DNA of 64,000 nt. It comes from Luteibacter sp. GTDB lineage: Bacteria; Pseudomonadota; Gammaproteobacteria; Xanthomonadales; Rhodanobacteraceae. Below the pieces are notes generated by a model. The model made no database searches, had not been told where the DNA came from, and saw only the letters and a list, made by a program, of their open reading frames with translations. The DNA lies in assembly GCF_009912395.1 (NCBI RefSeq), contig NZ_WNDO01000003.1, positions 124,001 through 188,000 of the forward strand, read 5' to 3'. Each line of letters begins with the position of its first letter. The first letter of the stretch is position 1. Shown in pieces: positions 38,686-47,256 of the stretch. The position numbers and the translations under genes are program-made.

Positions 38686-38822
38686 GAAAAAAGCGCTGAC
38701 CTTGGTCAGCGCTTCTGAGATAACTGGTGACGGAGAACACAGTTCGGCCTTTACCTGCTCCACCGTCAGCGGGTTTACCCGCGTCCAGCCGAGGTCAAAG
38801 AGTGCGCTCTCCTCTTCCCCGG
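38686..38822 (-). ncRNA. Candidate small RNA (about 137 nt)
   Basis: On the minus strand a -10 TATACT (38829-38834) with a weak CTGGCG 18 bases upstream predicts a start near 38822, and a strong terminator (AAGCGCTGACC/GGTCAGCGCTT plus seven T, 38684-38714) ends it. Inside are a GCGGG-TAAA-CCCGC hairpin and a GACGG/CCGTC helix. The T run is only on the minus strand, so the transcript is minus. It could instead be the 3' end of yccF. No known RNA family recognised. Confidence 0.45.
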
Positions 38823-38890
38823 TCGACGAGTATAGCCTTTCGCCACTTTTGGCGCCAGAGGCCATCCGAGCAGGGATGTTCGACCAGACG

Positions 38891-39349
38891 TTAGAAGCCG
38901 CGCATCCGGCTCACCGTCGCCTCGGCATGCATCCGACGCGACGCCGCCGCCACGTCCACGCTGACCACGGTCTTACCGATCGGAGCCAGGGCGATGCCGG
39001 CAAGCTTCAGGTGCTGCCAGCCGAACGGGATGCCGATGATCGTCACGCAGCAGGCCACGGCCGAGCAGACATGGCCGATGGCGAGCCAAAGGCCCGCGAA
39101 CACGAACCAGATGATGTTGCCCAGGGTGCCGAGCGGGCTGGTACCGATATCGCCCTGCCCCGACAACTCTCGCCGGTCCACGGCCTCCTTGCCGAACGGG
39201 AAGAACGCGAACGACCCGATCACGAAGCAGGAGCGCGCCCAGGGAATACCGACAATGGTGATCATGGCGATGAGGCCCGCCAGCCACCAACCAAGCCCCA
39301 TCACCAGGCCGCCGCAAATGAACCAGATAAGGTTTCCGATCGTTTTCAT
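38891..39349 (-). CDS. YccF domain-containing membrane protein
   Basis: 152 residues from the ATG at 39349 with GGGAGCGG upstream. Two YccF units, each opening with NLIWF/NIIWF (KTIGNLIWFICGGLVMGLGW and LGTLGNIIWFVFAGLWLAIG) followed by an IxIVGIPWARSCF/TIIGIPFGWQHL helix end, are typical of this inner membrane family of unknown function. It lies 189 bases after tRNA-fMet, beyond its terminator. Confidence 0.88.
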   Translation of the reverse strand: MKTIGNLIWFICGGLVMGLGWWLAGLIAMITIVGIPWARSCFVIGSFAFFPFGKEAVDRRELSGQGDIGTSPLGTLGNIIWFVFAGLWLAIGHVCSAVACCVTIIGIPFGWQHLKLAGIALAPIGKTVVSVDVAAASRRMHAEATVSRMRGF

Positions 39350-39491
39350 GAGCCGCTCCCTGTGGACTGGCCCATACATTAGACCGGCGACGGTGCGCGA
39401 CAAAGTGCCAATGGTTGGCCTTGGATCAACGTCGCAAAACGGGCGTGGTGTCGATGTGCGATTCCCACGAATCGCCATATGTCGTGACCAC

Positions 39492-39528
39492 AAAAAAAAA
39501 CGGCGCGATCCGAGGATCACGCCGTTTT
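39492..39528 (-). terminator. Terminator after tRNA-fMet
   Basis: AAAACGGCG...GATC/GATC...CGCCGTTTT stem, followed on the minus strand by nine T. Just after the tRNA's encoded CCA. Confidence 0.88.
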
Positions 39529-39537
39529 AAAGAAAAC

Positions 39538-39614
<77 letters not shown>

Positions 39615-39714
39615 TCAGAGTCAAAAAAGTATAGCTATGTGGCCGGTTTCTTGCAAGCCCTTTCTTACATCTTTGTGAAAAAAAGAGCGAATAACTTTGC
39701 GAACGCTCGCGGGC

Positions 39715-41175
39715 TCAGCCCGCGAACGCCTTCTGGCACCACGCGAACAGCGGTGCCCAGGTGAAGCCCAGCACCAGCAGCGCGATGGCGTTGATGGACA
39801 ACACCCAACGCGACGTGACGTCCGGCGTGGCACGCACGTCGACGGCCTCGTTCGGCGCATCGAAGTACATGACCTTCACCACGCGCAGGTAGTAGTACAA
39901 GCCGATGATGGCGAACACGGCACCGACGATGGCCAGCCACAGCATGCCCGCGTCGACGGCAGCCTTCAGCACCAGCAGCTTGCCGTAGAAGCCGAAGAGC
40001 GGCGGCACGCCAGCCAGCGAGAACATCACCAGCAGCATCATGAAGGCGAACCACGGCGAACGCTGGTTCAGGCCCTTGAGATCGTCCACTTCTTCGCACT
40101 CGAAGCCGGCACGCGATAGCACGATGAGCATGCCGAACGCGGCGGCGCTGGTGAGCGCGTAGCTGACGGCGTAGAACATCGAGGCCGAGTAGCCTTCCGG
40201 ACCGGCGTTGACCAGGCCCAGCATCAGGTAACCCATGTGCGAGATGGTCGAGTAGGCCAGGACGCGCTTGAGGTTGGTCTGCACGAGGGCGACGAGGTTA
40301 CCGATGGCCAGCGAGATCACGGCCAGCACGGCAAGCATCAGCTGCCACTGCGGAGCGAGACCCGTCGTACCGCCGGCGATGTCACCCATGCCGGTGGACA
40401 GCAGGCGGTAGGCCATGCCGAACGCGGCGAGCTTCTGCGCCGAACCGATGAACACGGTGACGGCGGTCGGCGAGCCCTGGTAGACGTCCGGGATCCACAT
40501 GTGGAACGGCGCGGCGCCGAGCTTGAAGCCGATGCCGACGATCATGAAGACCAGGCCGAACAGCAGCAGGGTCTTCCACTCCGTACCGACGATGGCGGCG
40601 TGGATCGTGCGCAGGTCGAGGCTGTGCGTGGCGCCGTAGACCATCGACATGCCGTACAGCAGCATGCCCGAGGCGAGCGCGCCCAGCACGAAGTACTTGA
40701 TCGCGGCTTCCGACGACAAGCCCGAATCGCGGTTCAGTGCGACCAGGGCGTACGACGACAGCGTGAGCAGTTCGAGGCCGAGGTACACGGTGACCAGGCT
40801 ACCGGCGGACACCAGGAACATGATGCCGACGCTGGCGAAGATGCTGAGCGTGTAGAACTCGCCGAACGGAATCGCGCGATCCTTCAGGTACGGCCTCGCG
40901 TAGATGAAGATCACCGCGGTGACCACCAGCGAGAACGTCTTCAGGATCTCGGACACGCCGTCGCGGACGAACATGCCGTTGAAGGCGGTGGCGCCACCGG
41001 CCGGCTGGCCGCTCACCACGAGGTAGGCGCCGACGAGGAGCACGAGGACCGACAGCCAGTGCACGGCGTCCTTCTGCGACGGCTTGAGGAAGGCGTCCAG
41101 AAGGAGCAGCACGCAGGCCGCGACCACGAGGTACACCTCGGGGAGCAGGGTTACGATGTCATTGATACCAGGCAT
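39715..41175 (-). CDS. nuoN: NADH-quinone oxidoreductase subunit N
   Basis: Membrane proton-pumping subunit of complex I, antiporter-like. The 486 residues carry 14 predicted helices and the Mrp-type motifs: Glu-bearing LGLELLTLSSYALVA (about 130), the Lys in GFKLGAAPFHMWIPDVYQGS (near 218) and LKRVLAYSTISHMGY near 300. Last gene of the nuo operon; tRNA-fMet follows. Confidence 0.95.
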   Translation of the reverse strand: MPGINDIVTLLPEVYLVVAACVLLLLDAFLKPSQKDAVHWLSVLVLLVGAYLVVSGQPAGGATAFNGMFVRDGVSEILKTFSLVVTAVIFIYARPYLKDRAIPFGEFYTLSIFASVGIMFLVSAGSLVTVYLGLELLTLSSYALVALNRDSGLSSEAAIKYFVLGALASGMLLYGMSMVYGATHSLDLRTIHAAIVGTEWKTLLLFGLVFMIVGIGFKLGAAPFHMWIPDVYQGSPTAVTVFIGSAQKLAAFGMAYRLLSTGMGDIAGGTTGLAPQWQLMLAVLAVISLAIGNLVALVQTNLKRVLAYSTISHMGYLMLGLVNAGPEGYSASMFYAVSYALTSAAAFGMLIVLSRAGFECEEVDDLKGLNQRSPWFAFMMLLVMFSLAGVPPLFGFYGKLLVLKAAVDAGMLWLAIVGAVFAIIGLYYYLRVVKVMYFDAPNEAVDVRATPDVTSRWVLSINAIALLVLGFTWAPLFAWCQKAFAG

Positions 41176-41189
41176 GGAGTAATTCCCGC

Positions 41190-42701
41190 TCAGACTTTCG
41201 AAATGGCCAGCTGCTCGACAATCCGAGCGACCGACGCATCCATCAGGTGGACCAGCGGCTCCGGCCAGATGCCGAACAGCAGCACACCGGCAGCAAACGC
41301 GGAGAGCATGAAGATCTCACGACCGTTGACGTCGGTGAGTTCCTTCACGTGCGGGTTGGTGATGTCGCCCCACAGCACGCGCTTGACCATCCACAGGGTG
41401 TAGGCCGCGCCGATGATCAGGGTGAAGGCCGCGAACAGCGCGATCCAGGGGTTGGCGGAGAACGCGGCCAGGATGACCATGAATTCGCCGACGAAACCGC
41501 TGGTGCCCGGCAGGCCGCTGTTGGCCATGGCGAACAGCACGTAGAACGGGGCGAAGATCGGCATCACGTTGATGACGCCGCCGTAGTCCTTGATCTGACG
41601 CGAATGCAGGCGGTCGTAGAGCACGCCGATGCAGCTGAACATCGCGCCGGAGATGAAGCCGTGCGAAATCATCTGGACCATCGCGCCCTGCATGCCCAGG
41701 CGAGCTGCGTCAGGATTCTGCGATTCACGCACCAGCATGAAGCCGATGAAGATACCCAGGGTGACGAAACCCATGTGGGCGATCGACGAGTAGGCCACCA
41801 GCTTCTTCATGTCCTGCTGGACCAGCGCGATGTAGCCGATGTAGCAGACCGCGATGAGCGACAGGACGATGATCAGCCAGGAGAACTGGTGCGAGGCATC
41901 CGGCACGATGGGCAGGCTGAAACGCAGGAAGCCGTAGCCACCGATCTTCAGCATCACCGCCGCCAGCACCACCGAACCGCCGGTAGGCGCTTCCACGTGG
42001 GCGTCCGGCAGCCAGGTATGCACCGGCACCATCGGCACCTTCACCGCGAAGGCGATGAGGAAGGCGAAGAACAGCCAGCTCTGCTCCGTGAGGGTCAGGT
42101 GGACATTGGCCATGTCGGCCAGCGCGAAGCTGCCGCCGGTCTTGTGATACAGGTACAGCAGGCCGACCAGCATGAAGATCGAGCCGAAGAACGTGTAGAT
42201 GAAGAACTTCAGCGTCGCGTACACGCGGCGCGGACCACCCCAGATACCGATGATGATGAACATCGGGATCAGCATGGCTTCGAAGAACACGTAGAACAGC
42301 AGCGCGTCGGTGGCGCAGAACACGCCGATCATGAGGCCTTCCAGGATCAGCATCGCAGCCATGTACTGATGCGGCTTGTTCTGGATGACTTCCCATGCGC
42401 CCACGATCACCAGGATCTGGGTGAACGTGGTCAGGACGATCAGCGCGACGGAGATGCCGTCGACGGCCAACGAGTAGTTGATGCCCAGGGACGGGATCCA
42501 GCTCATCGATTCGGTGAGCTGAAGCGTGCCGGTAGCGGCATCGTAGGCAGGCAGGAGGGCCAGACTGGCGGCGAACGTGGCGACCGCCACCAGCAGCGAG
42601 ATCCAGCGGGCGAGGCCTGGGCGACCGGAGCCGGCCAGCAGCACCGGGATGGCGCCGACGACCGGGAGCCAGATCAGCAGGCTGAGCAAGTGATTCGACA
42701 T
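41190..42701 (-). CDS. nuoM: NADH-quinone oxidoreductase subunit M
   Basis: Antiporter-like membrane subunit of complex I. The 503 residues include FFEAMLIPMFIIIGIWGG (key Glu in helix 5), FAVKVPMVPVHTWLPDAHVE and MKKLVAYSSIAHMGFV with the pumping lysines. Full length; 14 bases upstream of nuoN. Confidence 0.96.
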   Translation of the reverse strand: MSNHLLSLLIWLPVVGAIPVLLAGSGRPGLARWISLLVAVATFAASLALLPAYDAATGTLQLTESMSWIPSLGINYSLAVDGISVALIVLTTFTQILVIVGAWEVIQNKPHQYMAAMLILEGLMIGVFCATDALLFYVFFEAMLIPMFIIIGIWGGPRRVYATLKFFIYTFFGSIFMLVGLLYLYHKTGGSFALADMANVHLTLTEQSWLFFAFLIAFAVKVPMVPVHTWLPDAHVEAPTGGSVVLAAVMLKIGGYGFLRFSLPIVPDASHQFSWLIIVLSLIAVCYIGYIALVQQDMKKLVAYSSIAHMGFVTLGIFIGFMLVRESQNPDAARLGMQGAMVQMISHGFISGAMFSCIGVLYDRLHSRQIKDYGGVINVMPIFAPFYVLFAMANSGLPGTSGFVGEFMVILAAFSANPWIALFAAFTLIIGAAYTLWMVKRVLWGDITNPHVKELTDVNGREIFMLSAFAAGVLLFGIWPEPLVHLMDASVARIVEQLAISKV

Positions 42702-42715
42702 ATAGCTCGTTTCCC

Positions 42716-44749
42716 TTATTGCCCGATCAGCCAGTACCCGCCCAGGAGCAGGATGAGGCCGAGGATCATGGCGAACGCGTAATGGAAGAGGAATCCGGAC
42801 TGCAGGTGGCGCACGCCACCGGCGATGCGGCGGACCAGACCCGCCGAGCCGTTGACGACGGCGCCGTCGATGATGGCGGTGTCGCCCACCTTCGACAGGC
42901 CTTCGCCCAGCTTGACGCCGCCCTTCGCGAAGACCGCGAAGTAGAGTTCATCGATCCAGTACTTGTGGTTGAGCAGTTCGTAGATCGGCTTGAGGGCCGT
43001 CTTCGCCGTGTCGGCCACCTTCGGGTTGAACAGGTAGACGTAGGTGGCGACCGCGAAACCGGCGAACGCGATCCAGAACGGCGCGGCGGTGAAGCCGTGG
43101 ATGCCGGCTTCCAGCGCGCCATGGAACTCGTGCGCCAGCTCGCCCAGCACGTCGTTCTTCTCGTCGACGTGGATGGCCTTGCCGAACCAGCCGCCGTAGA
43201 GCATCGGCTTGACGGTGAACCAGCCGATGACGATGGACGGAATGGCTAGCAGGAGCAGCGGAACGGTCACAACCCACGGGGACTCGTGCGGCGCATGTTC
43301 CAGCACACCCGGGGTGTAGTGGCCATGGTCGTCGTGGTGGTCGTCATGGCCGTGGCCATGCTTCTTGTGCTCGACCTTGAAGCGCTCCTTGCCGTGGAAG
43401 GTCATGTAGAGCAGGCGGAAGCTGTAGAACGAGGTCACGAACACGCCGGCGAGCACGCAGAAGTAAGCGTAGCTGGCACCCCAGCGATGGGACTCGCCCA
43501 CGGCTTCGATGATGGCGTCCTTCGAGTAGAAGCCCGAGAAGAACGGGGTGCCGGCCAGAGCCAGCGAACCGATCCACATCGTGATCCAGGTGACCGGCAT
43601 GTACTTGCGCAGGCCGCCCATGTAGCGCATGTCCTGCTCGTGGTGCATGCCCATGATGACCGAGCCGGCGCCGAGGAACAGCAGGGCCTTGAAGAAAGCG
43701 TGGGTCATCAGGTGGAACACGGCGCCGCTATAGGCGGACACGCCGAGCGCGACGGTCATGTAGCCCAGCTGCGAGAGCGTGGAGTACGCGATGACGCGCT
43801 TGATGTCGTTCTGCACGATACCGATGAGGCCAGTGAACAGCGCGGTGGTGGAACCGATCACGAGGATGAACGACAGCGCGGTGTCGGTCAGCTCGAAGAT
43901 CGGCGACATGCGGGCGACCATGAAGATGCCCGCGGTCACCATGGTGGCCGCGTGGATCAGCGCCGAGATCGGCGTCGGGCCTTCCATCGAGTCCGGCAGC
44001 CAGACGTGCAGCGGGACCTGGGCCGACTTGCCCATGGCACCGATGAACAGCAGGATGCCGATCACGGTGGCGGCGTCCCAGGCGTGGTTCTGGGTGATCT
44101 GCAGGGTCTTGCCCACCAGCTCCGGCGCGTGGTCGAAGGCGGTCTGGTAGTCGAGCGTGCCCAGGAAGTACAGGATCGCCGAGATGCCCAGCAGGAAGCC
44201 GAAGTCACCGACGCGGTTGACCAGGAAGGCCTTGAGGTTGGCGAAGATCGCCGTCGGGCGCTTGTACCAGAAGCCGATCAGCAGGTACGACACCAGGCCC
44301 ACCGCTTCCCAGCCGAAGAACAGCTGCATGAAGTTGTTGCTCATGACGAGCATCAACATCGAGAAGGTGAAGAGCGAGATGTAGCTGAAGAAGCGCTGGT
44401 AGCCCGGGTCTTCCGCCATGTAGCCGATGGTGTACAGATGCACCAGCAGCGACACGAAGGTGACCACCACCATCATCATGGCGGTGAGGCGGTCGATCAT
44501 GAAGCCGACCGAGGCGTGGAAGCGGCCGATCTCGAACCAGGTGTAGACATCCTGGTTGAAGTTGTCCGCCCCGCCGAAGACCAGCTGGTAGAGCACGTAG
44601 AACGACAGGCCGCAGGCGATCGCGACACCCAGCAGGGTGGCGGTATGCGCCCCTGCCCGGCCGATCACCTTGCCGAAGATGCCGGCAAGGATCGAACCCG
44701 CGAGCGGCGCGAGTGCGATCGTCAGGAGGATTGAAAGCGAGAGACTCAT
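42716..44749 (-). CDS. nuoL: NADH-quinone oxidoreductase subunit L
   Basis: Distal antiporter-like subunit of complex I with the long lateral helix. The 677 residues carry GWEAVGLVSYLLIGFW, MGKSAQVPLHVWLPDSMEGP and IKRVIAYSTLSQLGYM. A His/Asp-rich loop (KHGHGHDDHHDDHGHY, about 470-485) before the C-terminal part is unusual in density and may bind metal. Helix HL and the last membrane segment follow. Confidence 0.96.
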   Translation of the reverse strand: MSLSLSILLTIALAPLAGSILAGIFGKVIGRAGAHTATLLGVAIACGLSFYVLYQLVFGGADNFNQDVYTWFEIGRFHASVGFMIDRLTAMMMVVVTFVSLLVHLYTIGYMAEDPGYQRFFSYISLFTFSMLMLVMSNNFMQLFFGWEAVGLVSYLLIGFWYKRPTAIFANLKAFLVNRVGDFGFLLGISAILYFLGTLDYQTAFDHAPELVGKTLQITQNHAWDAATVIGILLFIGAMGKSAQVPLHVWLPDSMEGPTPISALIHAATMVTAGIFMVARMSPIFELTDTALSFILVIGSTTALFTGLIGIVQNDIKRVIAYSTLSQLGYMTVALGVSAYSGAVFHLMTHAFFKALLFLGAGSVIMGMHHEQDMRYMGGLRKYMPVTWITMWIGSLALAGTPFFSGFYSKDAIIEAVGESHRWGASYAYFCVLAGVFVTSFYSFRLLYMTFHGKERFKVEHKKHGHGHDDHHDDHGHYTPGVLEHAPHESPWVVTVPLLLLAIPSIVIGWFTVKPMLYGGWFGKAIHVDEKNDVLGELAHEFHGALEAGIHGFTAAPFWIAFAGFAVATYVYLFNPKVADTAKTALKPIYELLNHKYWIDELYFAVFAKGGVKLGEGLSKVGDTAIIDGAVVNGSAGLVRRIAGGVRHLQSGFLFHYAFAMILGLILLLGGYWLIGQ

Positions 44750-44753
44750 CGGA

Positions 44754-45059
44754 TCAACCCTTCATGCTGTCGATTTCGGCGACGTTGATCGTGCTGCGAT
44801 TACGGAACAGCAGGACCAGGATCGCCAGGCCGATGGCGGATTCCGCCGCGGCCACGGTGAGGATGAAGAACACGAAGACCTGGCCGGACACGTCGCCGAA
44901 GAAGCGCGAGAAGGCCACGAAGTTGGTGTTCACCGCGAGGAGCATCAGCTCGATCGCCATGAGCAGCACGATCACGTTCTTGCGGTTGATGAACAGTCCG
45001 GCGACGGCGATGCAGAACAGGACCGCGCCGAGGACGATGTAATGGGAAAGCGTGATCAC
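44754..45059 (-). CDS. nuoK: NADH-quinone oxidoreductase subunit K
   Basis: Three-helix subunit of complex I, 101 residues, with membrane Glu residues in [12 protein letters not shown] and [11 protein letters not shown] that form part of the proton path. It starts at a GTG overlapping the nuoJ stop by four bases, and shares the four-base-gap layout with nuoL. Confidence 0.95.
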   Translation of the reverse strand: MITLSHYIVLGAVLFCIAVAGLFINRKNVIVLLMAIELMLLAVNTNFVAFSRFFGDVSGQVFVFFILTVAAAESAIGLAILVLLFRNRSTINVAEIDSMKG

Positions 45060-45712
45060 TTGGCGTTCTCCTGCGTCGGTTCGGCGGGTGCCGGGGCCGG
45101 GACGACCGAGGCCATCTGGATCGAGGCGACCTTCACCACGCGGACGCGGTCGGTGGCCTTGACGACAACCTGCTGCGCGGCGGACTGGTGGCGCACGCCC
45201 AGGCGCTGACGCAGGGTCAGGGCGACGGCGGCGACGATACCCACGGTGAGGATCAGCGCGGCGATTTCGAACGGCAGCAGGAACTCGGTGTAGAGGGCCT
45301 TGCCCAGCCACGCCACGTTCGACTCGCCGGCCGGGTTCGGACCGAGCGTGTGGGCGTGCATCGCCTTCACGCCGATCATCGCCAGCATCTCGACCAGCAT
45401 GACGGCCGCGACCACGATGCCCACCGGCAGGTACCGGATGAAGCCTTCGCGCACGGACTCCTGCTTGATGTCGAGCATCATGACCACGAACAGGAACAAG
45501 ACCATCACCGCGCCGACGTAGACGACGACGAGGGCGATGGCGAGGAACTCCGCTTCGGCCAGCAGCCAGACGCAGGCCATGCTGAAGAAGGTCAGCACCA
45601 GGGACAGCACGGCATGAACCGTGTTGCGCACCGAGATGACCATCAGGCTGGCGATGACCGCCACGCCGCCGAAGAGGTAGAAACAGATGAGTTGGAGCAG
45701 ATCGGTATTCAT
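45056..45712 (-). CDS. nuoJ: NADH-quinone oxidoreductase subunit J
   Basis: Five-helix membrane subunit, 218 residues. [20 protein letters not shown] and [19 protein letters not shown] (with the pi-bulge helix 3) are diagnostic. The C-terminal tail is long and Pro/Ala/Val-rich (about 165-218), predicted to lie outside the membrane, and not conserved. Confidence 0.94.
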   Translation of the reverse strand: MNTDLLQLICFYLFGGVAVIASLMVISVRNTVHAVLSLVLTFFSMACVWLLAEAEFLAIALVVVYVGAVMVLFLFVVMMLDIKQESVREGFIRYLPVGIVVAAVMLVEMLAMIGVKAMHAHTLGPNPAGESNVAWLGKALYTEFLLPFEIAALILTVGIVAAVALTLRQRLGVRHQSAAQQVVVKATDRVRVVKVASIQMASVVPAPAPAEPTQENAK

Positions 45713-45732
45713 CGCATAGGTCTCTTCGGCGC

Positions 45733-46224
45733 TCAGCGGTAAGCCGCGTCCTGCGCGCGGGCGGCAGCGATGTCCTGCTCGAAACGGTCACCGATGGCCA
45801 GCAGCTGGCCCTTGGTCACCACGTTTTCGCCACGGTGCTCGAAGTGGTACTCGTGCACGTGCGTCTCGACGATGGAGTCGACCGGGCAGCTCTCTTCGCA
45901 GAAACCGCAGAAGATGCACTTGAACAGGTCGATGTCGTAGCGCGTGGTGCGACGCTGGCCGTCTTCCGGGCGCGGGGCCGAGTCGATGGTGATCGCGAGC
46001 GCCGGGCACACGGCTTCGCACAGCTTGCACGCGATGCAGCGTTCTTCGCCGTTGGCGTAGCGACGCAGGGCGTGCAGGCCGCGGAAGCGGTTCGACTTGG
46101 GGATGTGCTCCATCGGGTAGCGCATCGTGTACTTGGGGCTGACCATGTAGCGCATGGTCAGGCCCATGCCCTTGAACAGCTCGAGGAGCAGCAGGCTCTT
46201 GAAGTAATGAATGACGCGGAACAT
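45733..46224 (-). CDS. nuoI: NADH-quinone oxidoreductase subunit I
   Basis: Peripheral subunit with clusters N6a and N6b. The 163 residues have two 4Fe-4S motifs, [12 protein letters not shown] and [12 protein letters not shown], and the membrane-facing N-terminus [19 protein letters not shown]. Lies between nuoH and nuoJ. Confidence 0.96.
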   Translation of the reverse strand: MFRVIHYFKSLLLLELFKGMGLTMRYMVSPKYTMRYPMEHIPKSNRFRGLHALRRYANGEERCIACKLCEAVCPALAITIDSAPRPEDGQRRTTRYDIDLFKCIFCGFCEESCPVDSIVETHVHEYHFEHRGENVVTKGQLLAIGDRFEQDIAAARAQDAAYR

Positions 46225-46230
46225 GGCTCT

Positions 46231-47253
46231 TTAGGCTCCCGTTCCGATGTGGACCCAGCCGAAGTACTTCATGCAGCCGGCAACGAGGACCCAGACGATG
46301 GTGATGGGAATGAAGACCTTCCAGCCGAGGCGCATGATCTGGTCGTAGCGGTAGCGCGGGAAGCTGGCGCGGAACCACAGGAACAGGAAGGCGAAGAAGA
46401 AGGCCTTGATGAACAGCCAGTGGAAACCGCCGTGGCCGATGAGGCCCCAGCTTTCCGGGAACGGCGACAGCCAGCCGCCCATGAACAGGATCGAGGTCAG
46501 GAAGCTGACCAGGATCATGTTGGCGTACTCGGCCAGGAAGAACAGCGCGAACGGCGAGCCGGAGTATTCCACGTGGAAACCGGCCACGATTTCGGATTCG
46601 CCCTCGGCCACGTCGAACGGGGCGCGGTTGGTTTCCGCGACGCCGGAGACGAAGTAGATGACGAACACCGGCAGCAGCGGAATCCAGTACCAGCTGAAGA
46701 AGCCGCCCTGCTGCGCGTCGACGATAGCCGTGAGGTTCAGGCTGCCGGTGAGCACCAGCACGCAGACGATGGACATGCCCATCGACAGTTCGTACGAGAT
46801 CACCTGCGCCGCGGCGCGCATGGCGCCGAGCATCGCGTAGCGCGAGTTGGAGGACCAACCGGCGAGGATGATGCCGTAGACGCCCATCGAGGTCATGGCC
46901 AGCAGGTAAAGCACGCCGGCATTGACGTTGGCGAGCACCACGCCCGGGCTGAAGGGCACCACTGCCCAGGCCGCCAGCGCGGGCACGAGGGCCAGCAGCG
47001 GAGCCAGGTAGTAGAGCGCCTTGTTCGCGTTGGTCGGGAGCACCACTTCCTTAAGGAGCAGCTTCACGACGTCGGCGAAGGCCTGCAACAGGCCGGCAGG
47101 ACCGACCTTGTTGGGTCCCATGCGGACGTGCATCCAGCCGAGCACCTTGCGCTCCCACCAGACGTAAAGTGCGACGCCGATGACCAGCGGCAGCACGATC
47201 GCCAGGATGTAGAGCACCGGCAGCAAGATGTGGTCGAAGAGTTGATCGGCCAT
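46231..47253 (-). CDS. nuoH: NADH-quinone oxidoreductase subunit H
   Basis: Membrane subunit forming the quinone entry site. The 340 residues have eight predicted helices, [40 protein letters not shown] (acidic loop lining the quinone tunnel) and [19 protein letters not shown]. Full length. Confidence 0.96.
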   Translation of the reverse strand: MADQLFDHILLPVLYILAIVLPLVIGVALYVWWERKVLGWMHVRMGPNKVGPAGLLQAFADVVKLLLKEVVLPTNANKALYYLAPLLALVPALAAWAVVPFSPGVVLANVNAGVLYLLAMTSMGVYGIILAGWSSNSRYAMLGAMRAAAQVISYELSMGMSIVCVLVLTGSLNLTAIVDAQQGGFFSWYWIPLLPVFVIYFVSGVAETNRAPFDVAEGESEIVAGFHVEYSGSPFALFFLAEYANMILVSFLTSILFMGGWLSPFPESWGLIGHGGFHWLFIKAFFFAFLFLWFRASFPRYRYDQIMRLGWKVFIPITIVWVLVAGCMKYFGWVHIGTGA

Positions 47254-47256
47254 GGG

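Noticed and set aside
38575..38865. 96-codon minus-strand frame between araC and yccF
   Set aside because: Runs through the strong terminator and into araC; the region is better explained as an RNA transcript.
29435..39537. Prophage or integrative element
   Set aside because: No integrase, structural phage gene, transposase or duplicated tRNA end is visible; only the C4-like RNA hints at phage origin.
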